DNA of 64,000 nucleotides from Pollutimonas sp. M17 (GCF_025836975.1 NZ_CP107548.1:558001-622000), one strand, 5' to 3'; shown: positions 47,564 to 57,288, counted from the stretch's first letter. Translations and numbers: made by a program. The notes: generated by a model from the sequence alone, not told the origin.

Positions 47564-48174
47564 AGCCATTTACCGTATGCGAGGCAAACGCCGCGGCCAT
47601 CGTCCGCGACAACATCGATACCGATGTCATTGTCCGCATCGAGCGCATCGCGCAACTGAAGCGCGGCCAGTTCGCGCCCTGGGCCTTCGAGACCTGGCGC
47701 TATCTGCCCGATGGCTCGGAGAACGCCGATTTCATCCTGAACCGGGAACCCTTCCGGCAGGCCCGCATACTGATCAGCGGCGCCAATTTCGGCTGCGGCA
47801 GCTCGCGGGAGATGGCGGTGTGGGCCCTGGAGGAGTTCGGTTTGCGCTGCATCGTCGCGGAAAGCTATGGCGACATCTTTTTCAACAACTGCCTGCAAAA
47901 CGGCCTGCTGCCGATCACCCTGGACCGAGCCAGGATCGAAGAGCTGGCCAAGGCGTCCCTGGCCGGCCAGATGGTGAAAGTGGATTTGCAGGCTTGCGTC
48001 ATCTCGACCGCCGCCACCGGAGACATCGCCTTCAGCTTTCCCGAAATACCCCGGCAGGCCTTGCTGCTGGGGCAGGACGACATCCAGCAGACGCTGGCGA
48101 TCGAGGGCGAGATCGACGATTTCGAGCGGCGGGACAGGCTGGCCCGCCCCTGGGCCTATCCGGCCGCCTCGTAG
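47560..48174 (+). CDS. LeuD-like hydro-lyase small subunit
   Basis: A 204-residue swivel-domain subunit starting at a GTG with GGAGG six bases upstream, overlapping the large-subunit stop by four bases. NIDTDVIVRIERIAQLKRGQ (about 21-40) and ISGANFGCGSSREMAVWALE (about 68-87) are the LeuD signatures; the loop around GCGSSRE contacts substrate. NNCLQNGLLPITL follows. It completes the hydratase and ends the operon, 13 bp before the convergent gltX. Confidence 0.87.
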   Translation: MKPFTVCEANAAAIVRDNIDTDVIVRIERIAQLKRGQFAPWAFETWRYLPDGSENADFILNREPFRQARILISGANFGCGSSREMAVWALEEFGLRCIVAESYGDIFFNNCLQNGLLPITLDRARIEELAKASLAGQMVKVDLQACVISTAATGDIAFSFPEIPRQALLLGQDDIQQTLAIEGEIDDFERRDRLARPWAYPAAS

Positions 48175-48187
48175 CGGCCCGTCGGCC

Positions 48188-49597
48188 TTACAGCGCGGCC
48201 AGCCTTTCCAGCACCCGTTCGCGGCCCAGTATGGCCAGCACCGCGCCGATGGCCGGAGTCTGCTTCTGGCCCGTCACAGCCAGGCGCAGCGGAATGCCCA
48301 GCTTGGGCATCTTCACGCCATGCTCGGCCAGCAAGGCCTTGATCAAGGCGTCCAGGGCTTCGGTGGACCAGTCGGGCAAGGCTTGCGCCTTCCGGGCGAA
48401 GTCGGCCAGCAGCGCCCTGGCGGCATCGTCCAGATGCTCCGCCGCCAGTTCGGAGCTGGCGGGCACATAGGGGCCACAGAACAGCATGGCGCCATCGGTC
48501 AGTTGATTCAGGGTTTCGGCCCGGTCCTTGAGCAAGCCCATGACGGCGACCAGGTCGACGGCCTTGGGGTCGCCCTGGCGTTCGCGTATGCGCGGCGCGA
48601 CGCGCTCGGCCAGATCGGCGTCGTCGCTGTGCTTGATGTAGTGCGCGTTCACCCAGTTCAGTTTCTTCGGGTCCCACTGCGCGGCCGATTTCGTCAGGTT
48701 GCGCGTGTCGAACCATTCCACCAGTTGCTCGCGGGTGAAGAGCTCGTCGTTGCCGTGGCTCCAGCCCAGCCGCGCCAGGTAGTTGATCATGGCCTCGGGC
48801 AGATAGCCGTCCTTGTCGTATTCCATGACGTTGACCGCGCCGTGGCGCTTGGAGAGCTTTTCGCCATCCGGCCCCAGGATCATGGGCACGTGGCCGTATT
48901 CAGGCAGCGCGGCGCCCAGGGCGCGCAGGATGTTGATTTGCCTTGGCGTGTTGTTGACGTGATCGTCGCCGCGCAGCACGTGGGTGATCTTCATGTCCCA
49001 GTCATCGACCACCACGCAGAAATTGTAGGTCGGCGTGCCGTCGGGTCGCGCGATGATCAGGTCGTCCAGCTCGCTGTTGTCGAAACTGATGGGGCCCTTG
49101 ATCAGGTCGTTCCAGCCCGTGGCGCCGTCCTGCGGATTCTTGAAGCGGACCACCGGCTTGCGGTCCGCCGGCGGGGCGGGCAGCGTTTTGCCGGCTTCAG
49201 GCCGCCAGGTGCCGTCGTAGCGCGGCTTCAAGCCGGCCGCGCGCGCTTTTTCGCGCATGGCCTCGACTTCTTCGGGGCTGCTGTAGCAATGGTATGCCGT
49301 GCCGTCGGCCAGCATTTTGGCGATGACTTCGCGGTAGCGGTCCATGCGCTGCATCTGGTAGAACGGGCCCTCGTCCGGCTGCATGCCCAGCCATTGCATG
49401 CTGTCCAGGATGGCCTGCACCGCTTCCGGGGTCGAGCGTTCCAGGTCGGTGTCTTCGATGCGCAGCACGAACACGCCCTTGTGGTGGCGTGCGAAGGCCC
49501 AGGAAAAAAGGGCTGTACGGGCGCCGCCCAGATGAAGATAGCCGGTGGGAGACGGCGCGAAACGTGTGCGGACAACGGAAGGGCTGGAAGTGGTCAT
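48188..49597 (-). CDS. gltX: Glutamyl-tRNA synthetase
   Basis: A 469-residue class I synthetase. [20 protein letters not shown] (about 11-30) holds the HIGH-type motif; [13 protein letters not shown] (about 243-255) is the KMSKS motif. The C-terminal anticodon-binding domain follows to residue 469. Length is standard. It is convergent with the LeuD-like gene and divergent from the PatZ-like gene. The 106-bp upstream region holds no obvious regulatory structure. Confidence 0.96.
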   Translation of the reverse strand: MTTSSPSVVRTRFAPSPTGYLHLGGARTALFSWAFARHHKGVFVLRIEDTDLERSTPEAVQAILDSMQWLGMQPDEGPFYQMQRMDRYREVIAKMLADGTAYHCYSSPEEVEAMREKARAAGLKPRYDGTWRPEAGKTLPAPPADRKPVVRFKNPQDGATGWNDLIKGPISFDNSELDDLIIARPDGTPTYNFCVVVDDWDMKITHVLRGDDHVNNTPRQINILRALGAALPEYGHVPMILGPDGEKLSKRHGAVNVMEYDKDGYLPEAMINYLARLGWSHGNDELFTREQLVEWFDTRNLTKSAAQWDPKKLNWVNAHYIKHSDDADLAERVAPRIRERQGDPKAVDLVAVMGLLKDRAETLNQLTDGAMLFCGPYVPASSELAAEHLDDAARALLADFARKAQALPDWSTEALDALIKALLAEHGVKMPKLGIPLRLAVTGQKQTPAIGAVLAILGRERVLERLAAL

Positions 49598-49703
49598 GGT
49601 GAGTCGTTAGGCTTTAGAATGCGCTGGATGATAGTCACGCATCGGATATGGAGCGATCCGCTATTTTAGAGTACACATCAATTCTTGTTGAGAACTGGCC
49701 CCC

Positions 49704-52160
49704 ATGATGCCGCGACACCACCTGGCCGCATTGTTTGAGCCGCGCACGGTTCTCGTGCTGGCCGACGAGCCGCCGCCGCTGGTCCGGGACACGCCGCGCT
49801 GGCTGCAAAGCGCACTGACCTTCGTCCAGGTCCAGCAAGGCCAGCCCATCGTTCCGCCCGATACGCTGGCGGGAGTGGGGGCGGAAATGCGGCTGGATCT
49901 GGCCTTGGTGTGCGTGGCGCCGCAACGCTTGCCCGAGGCCTTGCAGGCGCTGAAGGCGTGCAGGCCCAGAAGCCTGATCCTCTTGCCTCACAGCCAGCCT
50001 TCCGCCGACCCCGTCGAGGACATGATCTACTGCCGCTCGTGGGGGGCGCTCAACGATTGCGCGATACTGGGTCCGCGCGCCTTTGGCGTCCAGAGGCCGC
50101 ACTTGGGGCTGAACCTCGGCTTGCAGGCCAAGACCTCGCTGGGGGGCAGGGTGGCGCTGGTCGCACAATCGCGCTCCATTGCCTCGGCCGTGCTTGACTG
50201 GGCCGAAGACATCAGCCTTGGCTTCTCGGCCGTGGTGTCGGTGGGCGACGAGTCCGACGTCGATATCCCCGCTGTCCTGGACTACCTGGCGATGGACCGG
50301 CGCACCGACAGCATTGCCCTGTATCTCGAAGAGGCCTCGTCGTCGCGGCGCTTTACCAGCGCCTTGCGCGCGGCCGCCAGCGTCAAGCCCGTCGTGGTGC
50401 TCAAGGCCGGGCGCAAGGGCGATTCACCGGCCGAGGACGCGGTGTTCGACGCCTTGCTGCGGCGGGCGGGCGCGGTCCGCATCCGTTATTTCGTCCAGCT
50501 GTTCTCGGCGCTCAAGGTGCTTGTGCATACGCGCCGCACGCGCGGACGCAAGATCGCCCTGTTTTCCAACGGCAATGGCGCCGCACAACTCGCGCTGGAC
50601 GTCATGGACGACAGCGAGTCGGTGTTTCCGGCCGAGTTGTCGCTGGCCACCATGAAGGCGCTGAACGAGTTGCTGGAGCCGGGAGCCATGGCCCGCAATC
50701 CGGTGGTCACGCATGCGCCGCTTACCCCTGAAACAGTCCAGCGCATGGTGGGCATCCTGGCCGGGGACCAGGGGGTGGACGGCGTGCTGGTACTGCTTTC
50801 GCCGGACCCCCTGTCCGATCTGCACGGCGTGGCGCGGCAACTGGCCGCCATGGCGGCCGATGCGCGCAAGCCCCTCATCACCTGCTTCCTGGGCGATGCG
50901 GGCATGCGGCCCTTGCGGCATATCCTGGACAGCGTGGGCACGCCCGCCTTCCGCACTCCCGAATCGGCGGCCAACGCCTTCGGCATTCTGGGTTCCTATC
51001 ACTACAACCAGACCCTGTCCCAGCAGACCCTGCCGCCCGAACCGCTGGGCAAGCCGCCCCGGCTGGACGAGGCGCGCGAACTGGTGCGGCGCGCGCAGAA
51101 TGAGCGCCGCCAGAATCTCGGCGCCGATGAATGCCGGCAGTTGCTGGCCTGCTTTCATGTGCCTGTGCGCGAGGCGCAGGGCGCAGAGCCGCCGGAGGAC
51201 AGCCTGCCCATGGCCATACGCGTTCATCGGGACGCCAAGTTCGGCCCCTGCATCCTGTTCGGCTCGGGCGGGCAGGACGCCCTGATCTCGGCCTCGTATC
51301 GCGCCGTCGAGCTGCCGCCGCTGAACCGCTACCTGGCGCGCAAGCTGGTTCAGCGCAGCAGCTTGTGGCATCGCGCGCTGTCGCGCCAGATGACGCCCGG
51401 CGCATTCGAGACCCTGCTGGACGCGCTGGAGCGCATCTCGCAGCTTTGCAGCGAACTGCCCGGTCTCGACTCGCTGGCGATCGATCCGCTGTTTGCGGAC
51501 GACATGCATCTGGTCGCCCACGCCATTCAGATAAAGCTGCGCAGCGAATCCATGCTGGTGCTGCCCGAGACGACCGGCTACGGGCACATGGCCATCCATC
51601 CGTATCCGCGCCGCCTGGTGCAGGCGCGGACGTTCAAGGACGGCAAGCCCTGGATGCTGCGCCCCATACGTCCCGAAGATGCCGAGCCCTTGCAGGAATT
51701 CGTGCGCGGCCTGTCGGACGAATCCCGGTACATGCGCTTCGTATCCATGCTGCGCGAGCTGACTCCGCGCATGCTGGCGCGCTACACGCGCATCGACTAC
51801 GATCGCGAACTGGCGCTGGTGGCGACCGTGCAGGTGCCCAATCCCGAGCACCGGGGCCACCCGCGCGAACAGATCATCGGTTTTGCCCACTATCTGCGCA
51901 ACGCCGACGGCCGTGGCGCCGAATACGCCCTGGTCATCGGCGATGCCTGGCAGCGGCGCGGATTGGGCGCCCAACTGATGGGGGGGCTGATCGATGCGGC
52001 CCAGGAGCAGGGCCTGACCTATATAGACGGCCTGGTGCTGGCAACGAACCGTCCCATGCTCAGCCTGATGACGCACCTGGGTTTTCGCAACGACGCGGCC
52101 GAGGACGACCCCACCATGCGGCGCGTCTGGCTGGACCTGGGTGAAACGCGCCGGCGCTGA
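49704..52160 (+). CDS. PatZ/Pat-like protein: degenerate acyl-CoA synthetase (NDP-forming) fused to GNAT acetyltransferase
   Basis: An 818-residue fusion. Residues about 1-450 follow the CoA-binding and succinyl-CoA-ligase-like parts of ADP-forming acyl-CoA synthetases (GRVALVAQSRSIASAVLDWA, GDESDVDIPAVLDYLA), about 475-625 an ATP-grasp-like region, and about 645-810 a GNAT domain (WMLRPIRPEDAEPLQEFVRG, GRGAEYALVIGDAWQRRGLG with the acetyl-CoA loop). The catalytic His expected in an SHTG-type motif after KAGR is absent (KAGRKGDSPAEDAVFDALLR), as in PatZ, so ligase activity is probably lost. PatZ-type enzymes acetylate lysines of acyl-CoA synthetases and other metabolic enzymes. Two adjacent Met codons could start the protein. 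Confidence 0.88.
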   Translation: MMPRHHLAALFEPRTVLVLADEPPPLVRDTPRWLQSALTFVQVQQGQPIVPPDTLAGVGAEMRLDLALVCVAPQRLPEALQALKACRPRSLILLPHSQPSADPVEDMIYCRSWGALNDCAILGPRAFGVQRPHLGLNLGLQAKTSLGGRVALVAQSRSIASAVLDWAEDISLGFSAVVSVGDESDVDIPAVLDYLAMDRRTDSIALYLEEASSSRRFTSALRAAASVKPVVVLKAGRKGDSPAEDAVFDALLRRAGAVRIRYFVQLFSALKVLVHTRRTRGRKIALFSNGNGAAQLALDVMDDSESVFPAELSLATMKALNELLEPGAMARNPVVTHAPLTPETVQRMVGILAGDQGVDGVLVLLSPDPLSDLHGVARQLAAMAADARKPLITCFLGDAGMRPLRHILDSVGTPAFRTPESAANAFGILGSYHYNQTLSQQTLPPEPLGKPPRLDEARELVRRAQNERRQNLGADECRQLLACFHVPVREAQGAEPPEDSLPMAIRVHRDAKFGPCILFGSGGQDALISASYRAVELPPLNRYLARKLVQRSSLWHRALSRQMTPGAFETLLDALERISQLCSELPGLDSLAIDPLFADDMHLVAHAIQIKLRSESMLVLPETTGYGHMAIHPYPRRLVQARTFKDGKPWMLRPIRPEDAEPLQEFVRGLSDESRYMRFVSMLRELTPRMLARYTRIDYDRELALVATVQVPNPEHRGHPREQIIGFAHYLRNADGRGAEYALVIGDAWQRRGLGAQLMGGLIDAAQEQGLTYIDGLVLATNRPMLSLMTHLGFRNDAAEDDPTMRRVWLDLGETRRR

Positions 52161-52205
52161 TCCGGCGCCGGGCGGGAAGATATGTGGCCGCCTGAAGTGG
52201 CGGAC

Positions 52206-52877
52206 CTAGACCAGGACTTTGTTCAGGAATGCCGAAATGTCCGCCACCTCGTCGGGGCAGACCGAATGGGGCATGGGGTAGGTCTTCCAGCTGACCTGGT
52301 AGCCCAGGTCCGTCAGCGCCTGGCGGGATGCTTCCGCCCGCGGAAGGACGACGACCGGATCCATGGTTCCGTGCGCCAGGAATATGGGCGTGTCCTGGTT
52401 GGACGGATGGCGTTCGGCGGCCGCCGTCGAGGCCAGGGGCAGGTAGCCCGAAAGACCCATCAGGCCGGCCAGCTTGCCGTGGTGGCGCAAGCCGGCCTGC
52501 AAAGCCATGGCGCAGCCTTGCGAAAATCCCGCCAGGACGATGTTTTCGGATGGAATCCCGCGCTCGTTTTCGCGCGCGATCAGGGCCTCGATGGCTTGCT
52601 GGGAAGCGCGCAGGCCCGTTTCGTCTTCACGGCGCACCAGGTCTGGATGGAAGATGTCGTACCAGGCGCGCATGGCCATGCCATTGTTGATCGTCACGGG
52701 GCGTATCGGTGCATGCGGGAACACGAAGCGCAGGGCCAGGCCGTCGCGCAGCCTGAGTTCGGGAACGATGGCCGCGAAATCGTTGCCATCGGCGCCCAGG
52801 CCGTGCATCCAGATGACCGCGTGCCGGGGCTCGGGGCCGGTTTCTATTTCGATTGCTTCCAGCAAGGTGGCGCTCAT
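52206..52877 (-). CDS. Alpha/beta-hydrolase carboxylesterase (phospholipase/carboxylesterase family)
   Basis: A 223-residue cytoplasmic esterase. [20 protein letters not shown] (about 21-40) gives the oxyanion loop, [17 protein letters not shown] (about 113) the Ser nucleophile, [10 protein letters not shown] the Asp, and [12 protein letters not shown] the His. It belongs to the EstB / acyl-protein-thioesterase-like family, which hydrolyses short-chain esters. Its start overlaps the darP stop by four bases; it is convergent with the PatZ-like gene. Confidence 0.92.
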   Translation of the reverse strand: MSATLLEAIEIETGPEPRHAVIWMHGLGADGNDFAAIVPELRLRDGLALRFVFPHAPIRPVTINNGMAMRAWYDIFHPDLVRREDETGLRASQQAIEALIARENERGIPSENIVLAGFSQGCAMALQAGLRHHGKLAGLMGLSGYLPLASTAAAERHPSNQDTPIFLAHGTMDPVVVLPRAEASRQALTDLGYQVSWKTYPMPHSVCPDEVADISAFLNKVLV

Positions 52878-53428
52878 GCCTGCTCCGTGTCGTCAAGCGA
52901 TTTAAGGGCCTGGAACAAGGCCCGGTAGTGTTTGCGTTGGGGATCCTGGCCGGCCTGAAGCCGTTCGTTGGCCTGGGCTTCCTTGCGTCCTTCCCGGATC
53001 AGGGTGCGCAGGCGCTGGGCATCGGCGCCCGGATACTCGTTGAGCAGGCCGGTCAGGGCGTCGTCGTCGCGCAGCAGCAGGTCGCGCAGCGTTTCCAGCC
53101 GGTGCATGGCCAGCGTCTGCTCGCGCGAGCCGTTTTCCCAGATGTCCATCTGGGCGCGGATCGCTTCGGCGTCGGCGTCGCGCATCAGCTTGCCCACAAA
53201 ATGGATCTGCCTGCGGCGCCCCTCGCGGCTGGTGGTGCGCTGCGCCAGCCTTACGGCATCGTAGAGCTTCTCCGCCAGGGGCAGCTGCTTGAGCCGTTCG
53301 GGGGACAGATCGACCAGTTGCTTGCCCAGGTCGAGCAGCGCCAGCATTTCCCGCTTTACCTGCGACTTGCTGGGGCGGTCGTAGCCATGGTCGGACGATT
53401 CCGGCGTATCGGTGAAAGTATTTGGCAT
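52874..53428 (-). CDS. darP: Ribosome biogenesis factor DarP (YjgA)
   Basis: A 184-residue, highly helical and charged protein. [20 protein letters not shown] (about 19-38), [20 protein letters not shown] (about 65-84) and [20 protein letters not shown] are the YjgA signatures. The family binds the 50S subunit and helps late assembly. I chose the ATG at 53426-53428; an ATG 18 bases upstream is also possible. It is divergent from pmbA, the same arrangement as yjgA-pmbA in Escherichia coli, which supports both calls. Confidence 0.9.
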   Translation of the reverse strand: MPNTFTDTPESSDHGYDRPSKSQVKREMLALLDLGKQLVDLSPERLKQLPLAEKLYDAVRLAQRTTSREGRRRQIHFVGKLMRDADAEAIRAQMDIWENGSREQTLAMHRLETLRDLLLRDDDALTGLLNEYPGADAQRLRTLIREGRKEAQANERLQAGQDPQRKHYRALFQALKSLDDTEQA

Positions 53429-53489
53429 GAAAGATGGATAAAGCATTCTTTAATTGGCTATCATAACCGCCTAAACTGAAAGAGCATCA

Positions 53490-54857
53490 ATGAGCAATCA
53501 ACCCACTTCTTATCTACCCATCGCCGAGAACCAGGGCCGCTTTCGCGAGCTGGTGGGCGATGCGCTGAAACACGCCAAATCGCTGGGGGCTTCCGATGCC
53601 GCCGCCGAGGTCTCCGAAAGCCGCGGCCTGTCTGTTTCCGTACGCAATCAAGACTTGGAAACGGTCGAGCAGACCCGCGACCGGTCGCTCGATGTCACGG
53701 TTTTCGCCGGCACGCGGCGCGGTTCGGCCTCCACGTCCGACTTCTCCGCCCAGGCCCTGCGTGAAACCGTGGAAGCCGCCTGGCACATTGCGCGCTATAC
53801 CGCGGCCGACCCCGCCGCCGGCCTGCCCGACGCCGATCTGCTGGCGACCCGCTATCCCGACCTGAAGCTGCACCATCCCTGGAATGTCTCCGCCGAGGAC
53901 GCGGCGGCCCTGGCCATACGGGCCGAAGCCGCCGCCCGCGACGTCAGCCCGCTGATCACCAACACCGATGGCGCATCGGTCGATACCTACGAAGGCCATT
54001 TCGTGCTGGGCAACAGCCGCGGATTCATGGGGGGCTATCCCTATTCGCGCCATAGCCTGTCGGTCGCGCCCATTGCCGGGCGCGGCGCCGGCATGCAGCG
54101 CGACTACTGGTATTCCACGGCGCGGGCCGCCGGCGACCTGGCCGACCCCGTGGCGGTCGGGCGCTACGCCGCCCAGCGCACGCTGGCCCGGCTTTCGGCG
54201 CGCCGCGTCAAGACCGGGCGGTTCCCCGTTCTGTTCGAGGCGCCCTTGGCCGTCGGCCTGCTTGGCGCGCTGGTGCAGGCCGCCAGCGGCGGCGCCCTGT
54301 ACCGCAAGGCCAGTTTTCTGCTGGACACGCTGGGCAAGCCGGTGCTGGCCGATCACCTTGACGTCTTCGAGGATCCGCATGTGGCAGGGGCCATGGGCAG
54401 CTCCCCCTTCGATGGCGAAGGCGTGCGCACCGAGGCCCGGCAGCTGGTGACGGGCGGCGTGCTCAACGGTTATTTCCTGTCCACCTATACGGCGCGCAAG
54501 CTGGGCATGCAAACCACGGGCAACGCGGGCGGTTCGCATAACCTGCGCCTGAGCTCACGGCTGGGCCAGCCGGACGACGACTTCCCCGCCATGCTCAAGA
54601 AAATGGGCACCGGCTTCCTGGTCACCGAACTCATCGGCCAGGGCGTCAACTATGTGACCGGCGATTATTCGCGCGGGGCGTTCGGCTATTGGGTCGAGAA
54701 TGGCGAAATCCGCCATGCCGTTCAGGAAGTGACCATTGCCGGCAATCTGGCCGACATGTTTCGCCAGATCGTGGCGGTGGGCGCCGACGCCATTACACGC
54801 GGATCAAAAACGACCGGCTCGGTGCTGATCGAGCAGATGGCCATAGCGGGGCAGTAG
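53490..54857 (+). CDS. pmbA: TldE/PmbA metalloprotease subunit
   Basis: A 455-residue protein of the TldD/PmbA family. GASDAAAEVSESRGLSVSVR (about 32-51) and the Thr/Arg-rich barrel sequence TVFAGTRRGSAST open the N-terminal domain; FPVLFEAPLAVGLLGALVQA (about 247-266), DVFEDPHVAGAMGSSPFDGE (about 291) and NAGGSHNLRLSS are the conserved C-terminal blocks. PmbA lacks the zinc-binding HExxxH helix of its partner TldD, and none is seen here. With TldD it processes modified peptides and aids turnover of antitoxins. tldD is not in the window. Confidence 0.94.
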   Translation: MSNQPTSYLPIAENQGRFRELVGDALKHAKSLGASDAAAEVSESRGLSVSVRNQDLETVEQTRDRSLDVTVFAGTRRGSASTSDFSAQALRETVEAAWHIARYTAADPAAGLPDADLLATRYPDLKLHHPWNVSAEDAAALAIRAEAAARDVSPLITNTDGASVDTYEGHFVLGNSRGFMGGYPYSRHSLSVAPIAGRGAGMQRDYWYSTARAAGDLADPVAVGRYAAQRTLARLSARRVKTGRFPVLFEAPLAVGLLGALVQAASGGALYRKASFLLDTLGKPVLADHLDVFEDPHVAGAMGSSPFDGEGVRTEARQLVTGGVLNGYFLSTYTARKLGMQTTGNAGGSHNLRLSSRLGQPDDDFPAMLKKMGTGFLVTELIGQGVNYVTGDYSRGAFGYWVENGEIRHAVQEVTIAGNLADMFRQIVAVGADAITRGSKTTGSVLIEQMAIAGQ

Positions 54858-54868
54858 GAATTACCTCG

Positions 54869-54893
54869 TTACAAGGTGTGCTACACGGTGTAA
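54869..54893. promoter_or_regulatory. Interrupted dyad upstream of the TRAP binding-protein gene
   Basis: Two nested inverted pairs share one centre at 54881: outer arms TTACA/TGTAA (54869-54873 and 54889-54893) and inner arms GTGT/ACAC (54876-54879 and 54883-54886). It lies 58 bp upstream of the dctP-like start and 11 bp after pmbA, followed by TAATAT. This looks like an operator overlapping a promoter. The regulator is unknown. Confidence 0.5.
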
Positions 54894-54950
54894 TATCTGG
54901 CTTGGCAGTGCAACTGTAAAAAATATTGAATGCCGAAAGGAGAGCTTTTA

Positions 54951-56051
54951 ATGCAGCGTCGTTCATTTCTCAAGAAAGCAGGTTTAGGGGCTGTGGCGGG
55001 ATCCGCCGCGGTGGCCGCCCCGGTATTTGCGCAAAGCAACCCCAAGATCAGCTGGAAGATGACTTCCACCTATGGGCCTTCGCTTCCCCCCCTTTACTCC
55101 ACGGCGGCGACTTTCTGCAAGATGGTCGAAGAAGCGTCCGACGGCAATTTTTCGATCCGCCTGTATCCCGCCGGCGAGATCGTTCCGGGCTTCGGCGTCA
55201 TGGACGCGGTCGGCAATCGCACGGTCGAGTGCGGCCAGACGGCTTCCTACTACTACTATGGCAAAGATCCCTCCTTCTGCTTCGATACCGCTGTTCCGTT
55301 CGGCCTGAACGCGCGCCAGATGTATTCCTGGATGTACGAGGGCGACGGCCTGAAGCTGATGCGCGAGCTTTTCGCCCCGCGCAACATCATCAACTTCCCG
55401 CTGGGCAACACCGGCACGCAGATGGGCGGCTGGTACCGCAAGGAAATCAAGTCCGTCGCCGATCTTCAGGGCCTGAAGATGCGCACCGCCGGCTTCGCGG
55501 GCGAAGTCCTGTCGCGCATGGGCGTGGTGCCTCAGCAGATTCCTCCCGGCGATATCTATCCTTCGCTTGAAAAAGGCACGCTGGACGCCGTCGAGTTCGT
55601 CGGCCCCGTCGACGACGAAAAGCTCGGCTTCCAGAAAGTGGCCAAGTACTACTACTATCCGGGCTGGTGGGAAGGTTCCGCCCAGGTCTCGCTGTACGTC
55701 AATGACGCCGCCTACAACGAACTGCCCAAGCAATACCAGTCGCTTATCGACATTGCCTCGCGCGCTGCCGGCGGCAAGATGATCGGCGATTACGATGCCC
55801 ACAATCCCGCCGCCCTGCGCCGTCTGATTGCCAGCGGCGCCGTGCTCCGGGCCTTCCCGCGCGACGTCATGGACGCCTCTTTCAAGGCCTCCAACGAAGT
55901 CTACAAAGAATTCTGCGACAAGAACGCGGGCTTCAAGAAGATCTTCGACAACTACATGGCCTTCCGCGACGGCATCGTGCCCTGGTTCCGCGTGGCCGAA
56001 GGCTCCTACGACAACTATCTGGGCCTGGCTCTGGCCAACCAGAAGAAGTAA
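54951..56051 (+). CDS. TRAP transporter substrate-binding protein (DctP family), Tat-exported
   Basis: A 366-residue periplasmic binding protein. [20 protein letters not shown] is a twin-arginine signal with the RRSFLK motif, cleaved after an Ala-rich segment ending near AAPVFAQ. The mature protein starts [20 protein letters not shown] and contains [35 protein letters not shown]-like sequence, and [20 protein letters not shown], typical of the TakP/2-oxo-acid branch. AAGGAGAG lies upstream. No dctQ or dctM membrane genes are in the window on either side, so it is either an orphan receptor or works with a remote transporter. Confidence 0.9.
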   Translation: MQRRSFLKKAGLGAVAGSAAVAAPVFAQSNPKISWKMTSTYGPSLPPLYSTAATFCKMVEEASDGNFSIRLYPAGEIVPGFGVMDAVGNRTVECGQTASYYYYGKDPSFCFDTAVPFGLNARQMYSWMYEGDGLKLMRELFAPRNIINFPLGNTGTQMGGWYRKEIKSVADLQGLKMRTAGFAGEVLSRMGVVPQQIPPGDIYPSLEKGTLDAVEFVGPVDDEKLGFQKVAKYYYYPGWWEGSAQVSLYVNDAAYNELPKQYQSLIDIASRAAGGKMIGDYDAHNPAALRRLIASGAVLRAFPRDVMDASFKASNEVYKEFCDKNAGFKKIFDNYMAFRDGIVPWFRVAEGSYDNYLGLALANQKK

Positions 56052-56074
56052 TACGCCTTTCGCCGTACGCAACG

Positions 56075-56102
56075 CAGCCGCCTTCGGGCGGCTGTTTTGT
56101 TG
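56075..56102 (+). terminator. Rho-independent terminator after the dctP-like gene
   Basis: CAGCCGCC pairs with GGCGGCTG around a stable TTCG tetraloop, followed by TTTTGTTG. It is 23 bp after the stop codon. Confidence 0.88.
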
Positions 56103-56137
56103 TCCAGAGGCGGCACGCCGAGCCCTGGCTATTGAAT

Positions 56138-56170
56138 TTACAGAGAAATTTTCCGCGAATATGCTATGAT
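56138..56170 (+). promoter_or_regulatory. Probable promoter of rplM-rpsI
   Basis: TTACAG (56138-56143) and TATGCT (56160-56165) are spaced 16 bp apart; TATGAT at 56165-56170 is an alternative -10. The region is AT-rich compared with its surroundings and lies about 130-160 bp upstream of the rplM ATG, leaving a long leader. Confidence 0.45.
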
Positions 56171-56249
56171 GATGAGCTTTTCTTGCCAAACGCGCCTTGC
56201 GCACGGGCGAAACACAACGTTTTGGCGCTTGCGGCTGGCTGGGAAAAGA

Positions 56250-56273
56250 CCCCTTCGCGGATGTCCGCGGGGG
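56250..56273 (+). other. Stem-loop in the rplM leader
   Basis: CCCC and CGCGG (56250-56253, 56256-56260) pair with CCGCG and GGGG (56265-56273) around ATGT, with a two-base bulge. It sits 27 bp before rplM and may serve in translational feedback by a ribosomal protein; no published leader consensus is recognised. Confidence 0.4.
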
Positions 56274-56299
56274 CTTATCTTGAATATTTAGGAACCATC

Positions 56300-56728
56300 A
56301 TGAAGACCTTTGTGGCCAAGCCGCATGAAGTCAAACGTGACTGGTACGTGATTGACGCCAAGGGCAAAGTCCTCGGTCGTGTGGCCAGCGAAGTCGCACG
56401 CCGTTTGCGCGGCAAGCACAAGCCAGAATTCACGCCTCACGTTGACACCGGCGATTACATTGTCATTATCAATGCAGCCGAGATCGTTGTTACCGGTAAC
56501 AAGTCGCAAGACAAGAAGTACTACCGTCACTCGACCTACCCGGGTGGCATCACCGAGACCAACTTTCAGAAAATGCAAGAGCGTTTTCCTGGCCGCGCCA
56601 TCCAGAAAGCCGTCAAGGGCATGCTGCCCAAGGGGCCTTTGGGTTACGCCATGGCCAAGAAGCTCAAGGTTTATGCCGGCGCCGAGCATCCGCACTCTGC
56701 TCAGCAGCCCAAACCGCTGGAATTCTAA
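56300..56728 (+). CDS. rplM: Ribosomal protein L13
   Basis: A 142-residue protein, the same length as E. coli L13. [20 protein letters not shown] opens the sequence; [40 protein letters not shown] and RHSTYPGGI are conserved, and [13 protein letters not shown] ends it. Codons are those of a highly expressed gene. GGAACC precedes the ATG. It heads the usual rplM-rpsI operon. Confidence 0.98.
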   Translation: MKTFVAKPHEVKRDWYVIDAKGKVLGRVASEVARRLRGKHKPEFTPHVDTGDYIVIINAAEIVVTGNKSQDKKYYRHSTYPGGITETNFQKMQERFPGRAIQKAVKGMLPKGPLGYAMAKKLKVYAGAEHPHSAQQPKPLEF

Positions 56729-56737
56729 GGATAGGTC

Positions 56738-57130
56738 ATGATCGGTAATTGGAACTATGGAACAGGCCGCCGCAAAACGTCGGTGGCTCGCGTGTTCTTG
56801 AAAAAAGGTTCGGGCAAGATCGTCGTCAACGGCAAGCCCGTGGACGAGTACTTCGCTCGTGAAACCGGCCGCATGGTCGTGCGTCAGCCCCTGGAACTGA
56901 CCAACCACCTGGAATCGTTCGATTTTCACATCAACGTTCATGGTGGCGGCGAAAGCGGCCAGGCCGGCGCGGTGCGCCACGGCATCACCCGCGCGCTCAT
57001 CGACTACGATGAAACGCTCAAGGCGCCGTTGAAGCAAGCCGGTTTTGTCACTCGCGACGCCCGCGAAGTCGAACGCAAGAAAGTCGGCTTCCACAAGGCG
57101 CGTCGTCGCAAACAGTTCAGCAAGCGTTAA
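56738..57130 (+). CDS. rpsI: Ribosomal protein S9
   Basis: A 130-residue protein. [20 protein letters not shown] (about 6-25) and [17 protein letters not shown] at the C-terminus, which reaches into the P site, are diagnostic. AAGGATAGGTC precedes the ATG nine bases after rplM. A strong terminator follows within 35 bp. Confidence 0.98.
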   Translation: MIGNWNYGTGRRKTSVARVFLKKGSGKIVVNGKPVDEYFARETGRMVVRQPLELTNHLESFDFHINVHGGGESGQAGAVRHGITRALIDYDETLKAPLKQAGFVTRDAREVERKKVGFHKARRRKQFSKR

Positions 57131-57163
57131 TCGGCTGTACTGCGGGCCCCTGGGCCCTGCGAC

Positions 57164-57200
57164 ACAAAACCCCCGGCCGATGCTGGGGGTTTTGTCTTTT
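57164..57200 (+). terminator. Rho-independent terminator after rpsI
   Basis: ACAAAACCCCC and GGGGGTTTTGT form a perfect 11-bp stem with a ten-base loop, followed by CTTTT. A second GC palindrome (GGGCCCCTGGGCCC, 57144-57157) lies just upstream. Confidence 0.9.
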
Positions 57201-57288
57201 ATCGGCCGGTTTTGTCATGGCCGGCATATCGTCATCGGCAAGCTTGTTGCATAATCATGATGTTGATGACCGTTTTTTGGGAATAGTT

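Noticed and set aside
46154-48174. LeuC/LeuD as part of leucine biosynthesis
   Set aside because: leuA and leuB are missing nearby and the pair overlaps an importer-lyase operon, so a catabolic hydratase is more likely.
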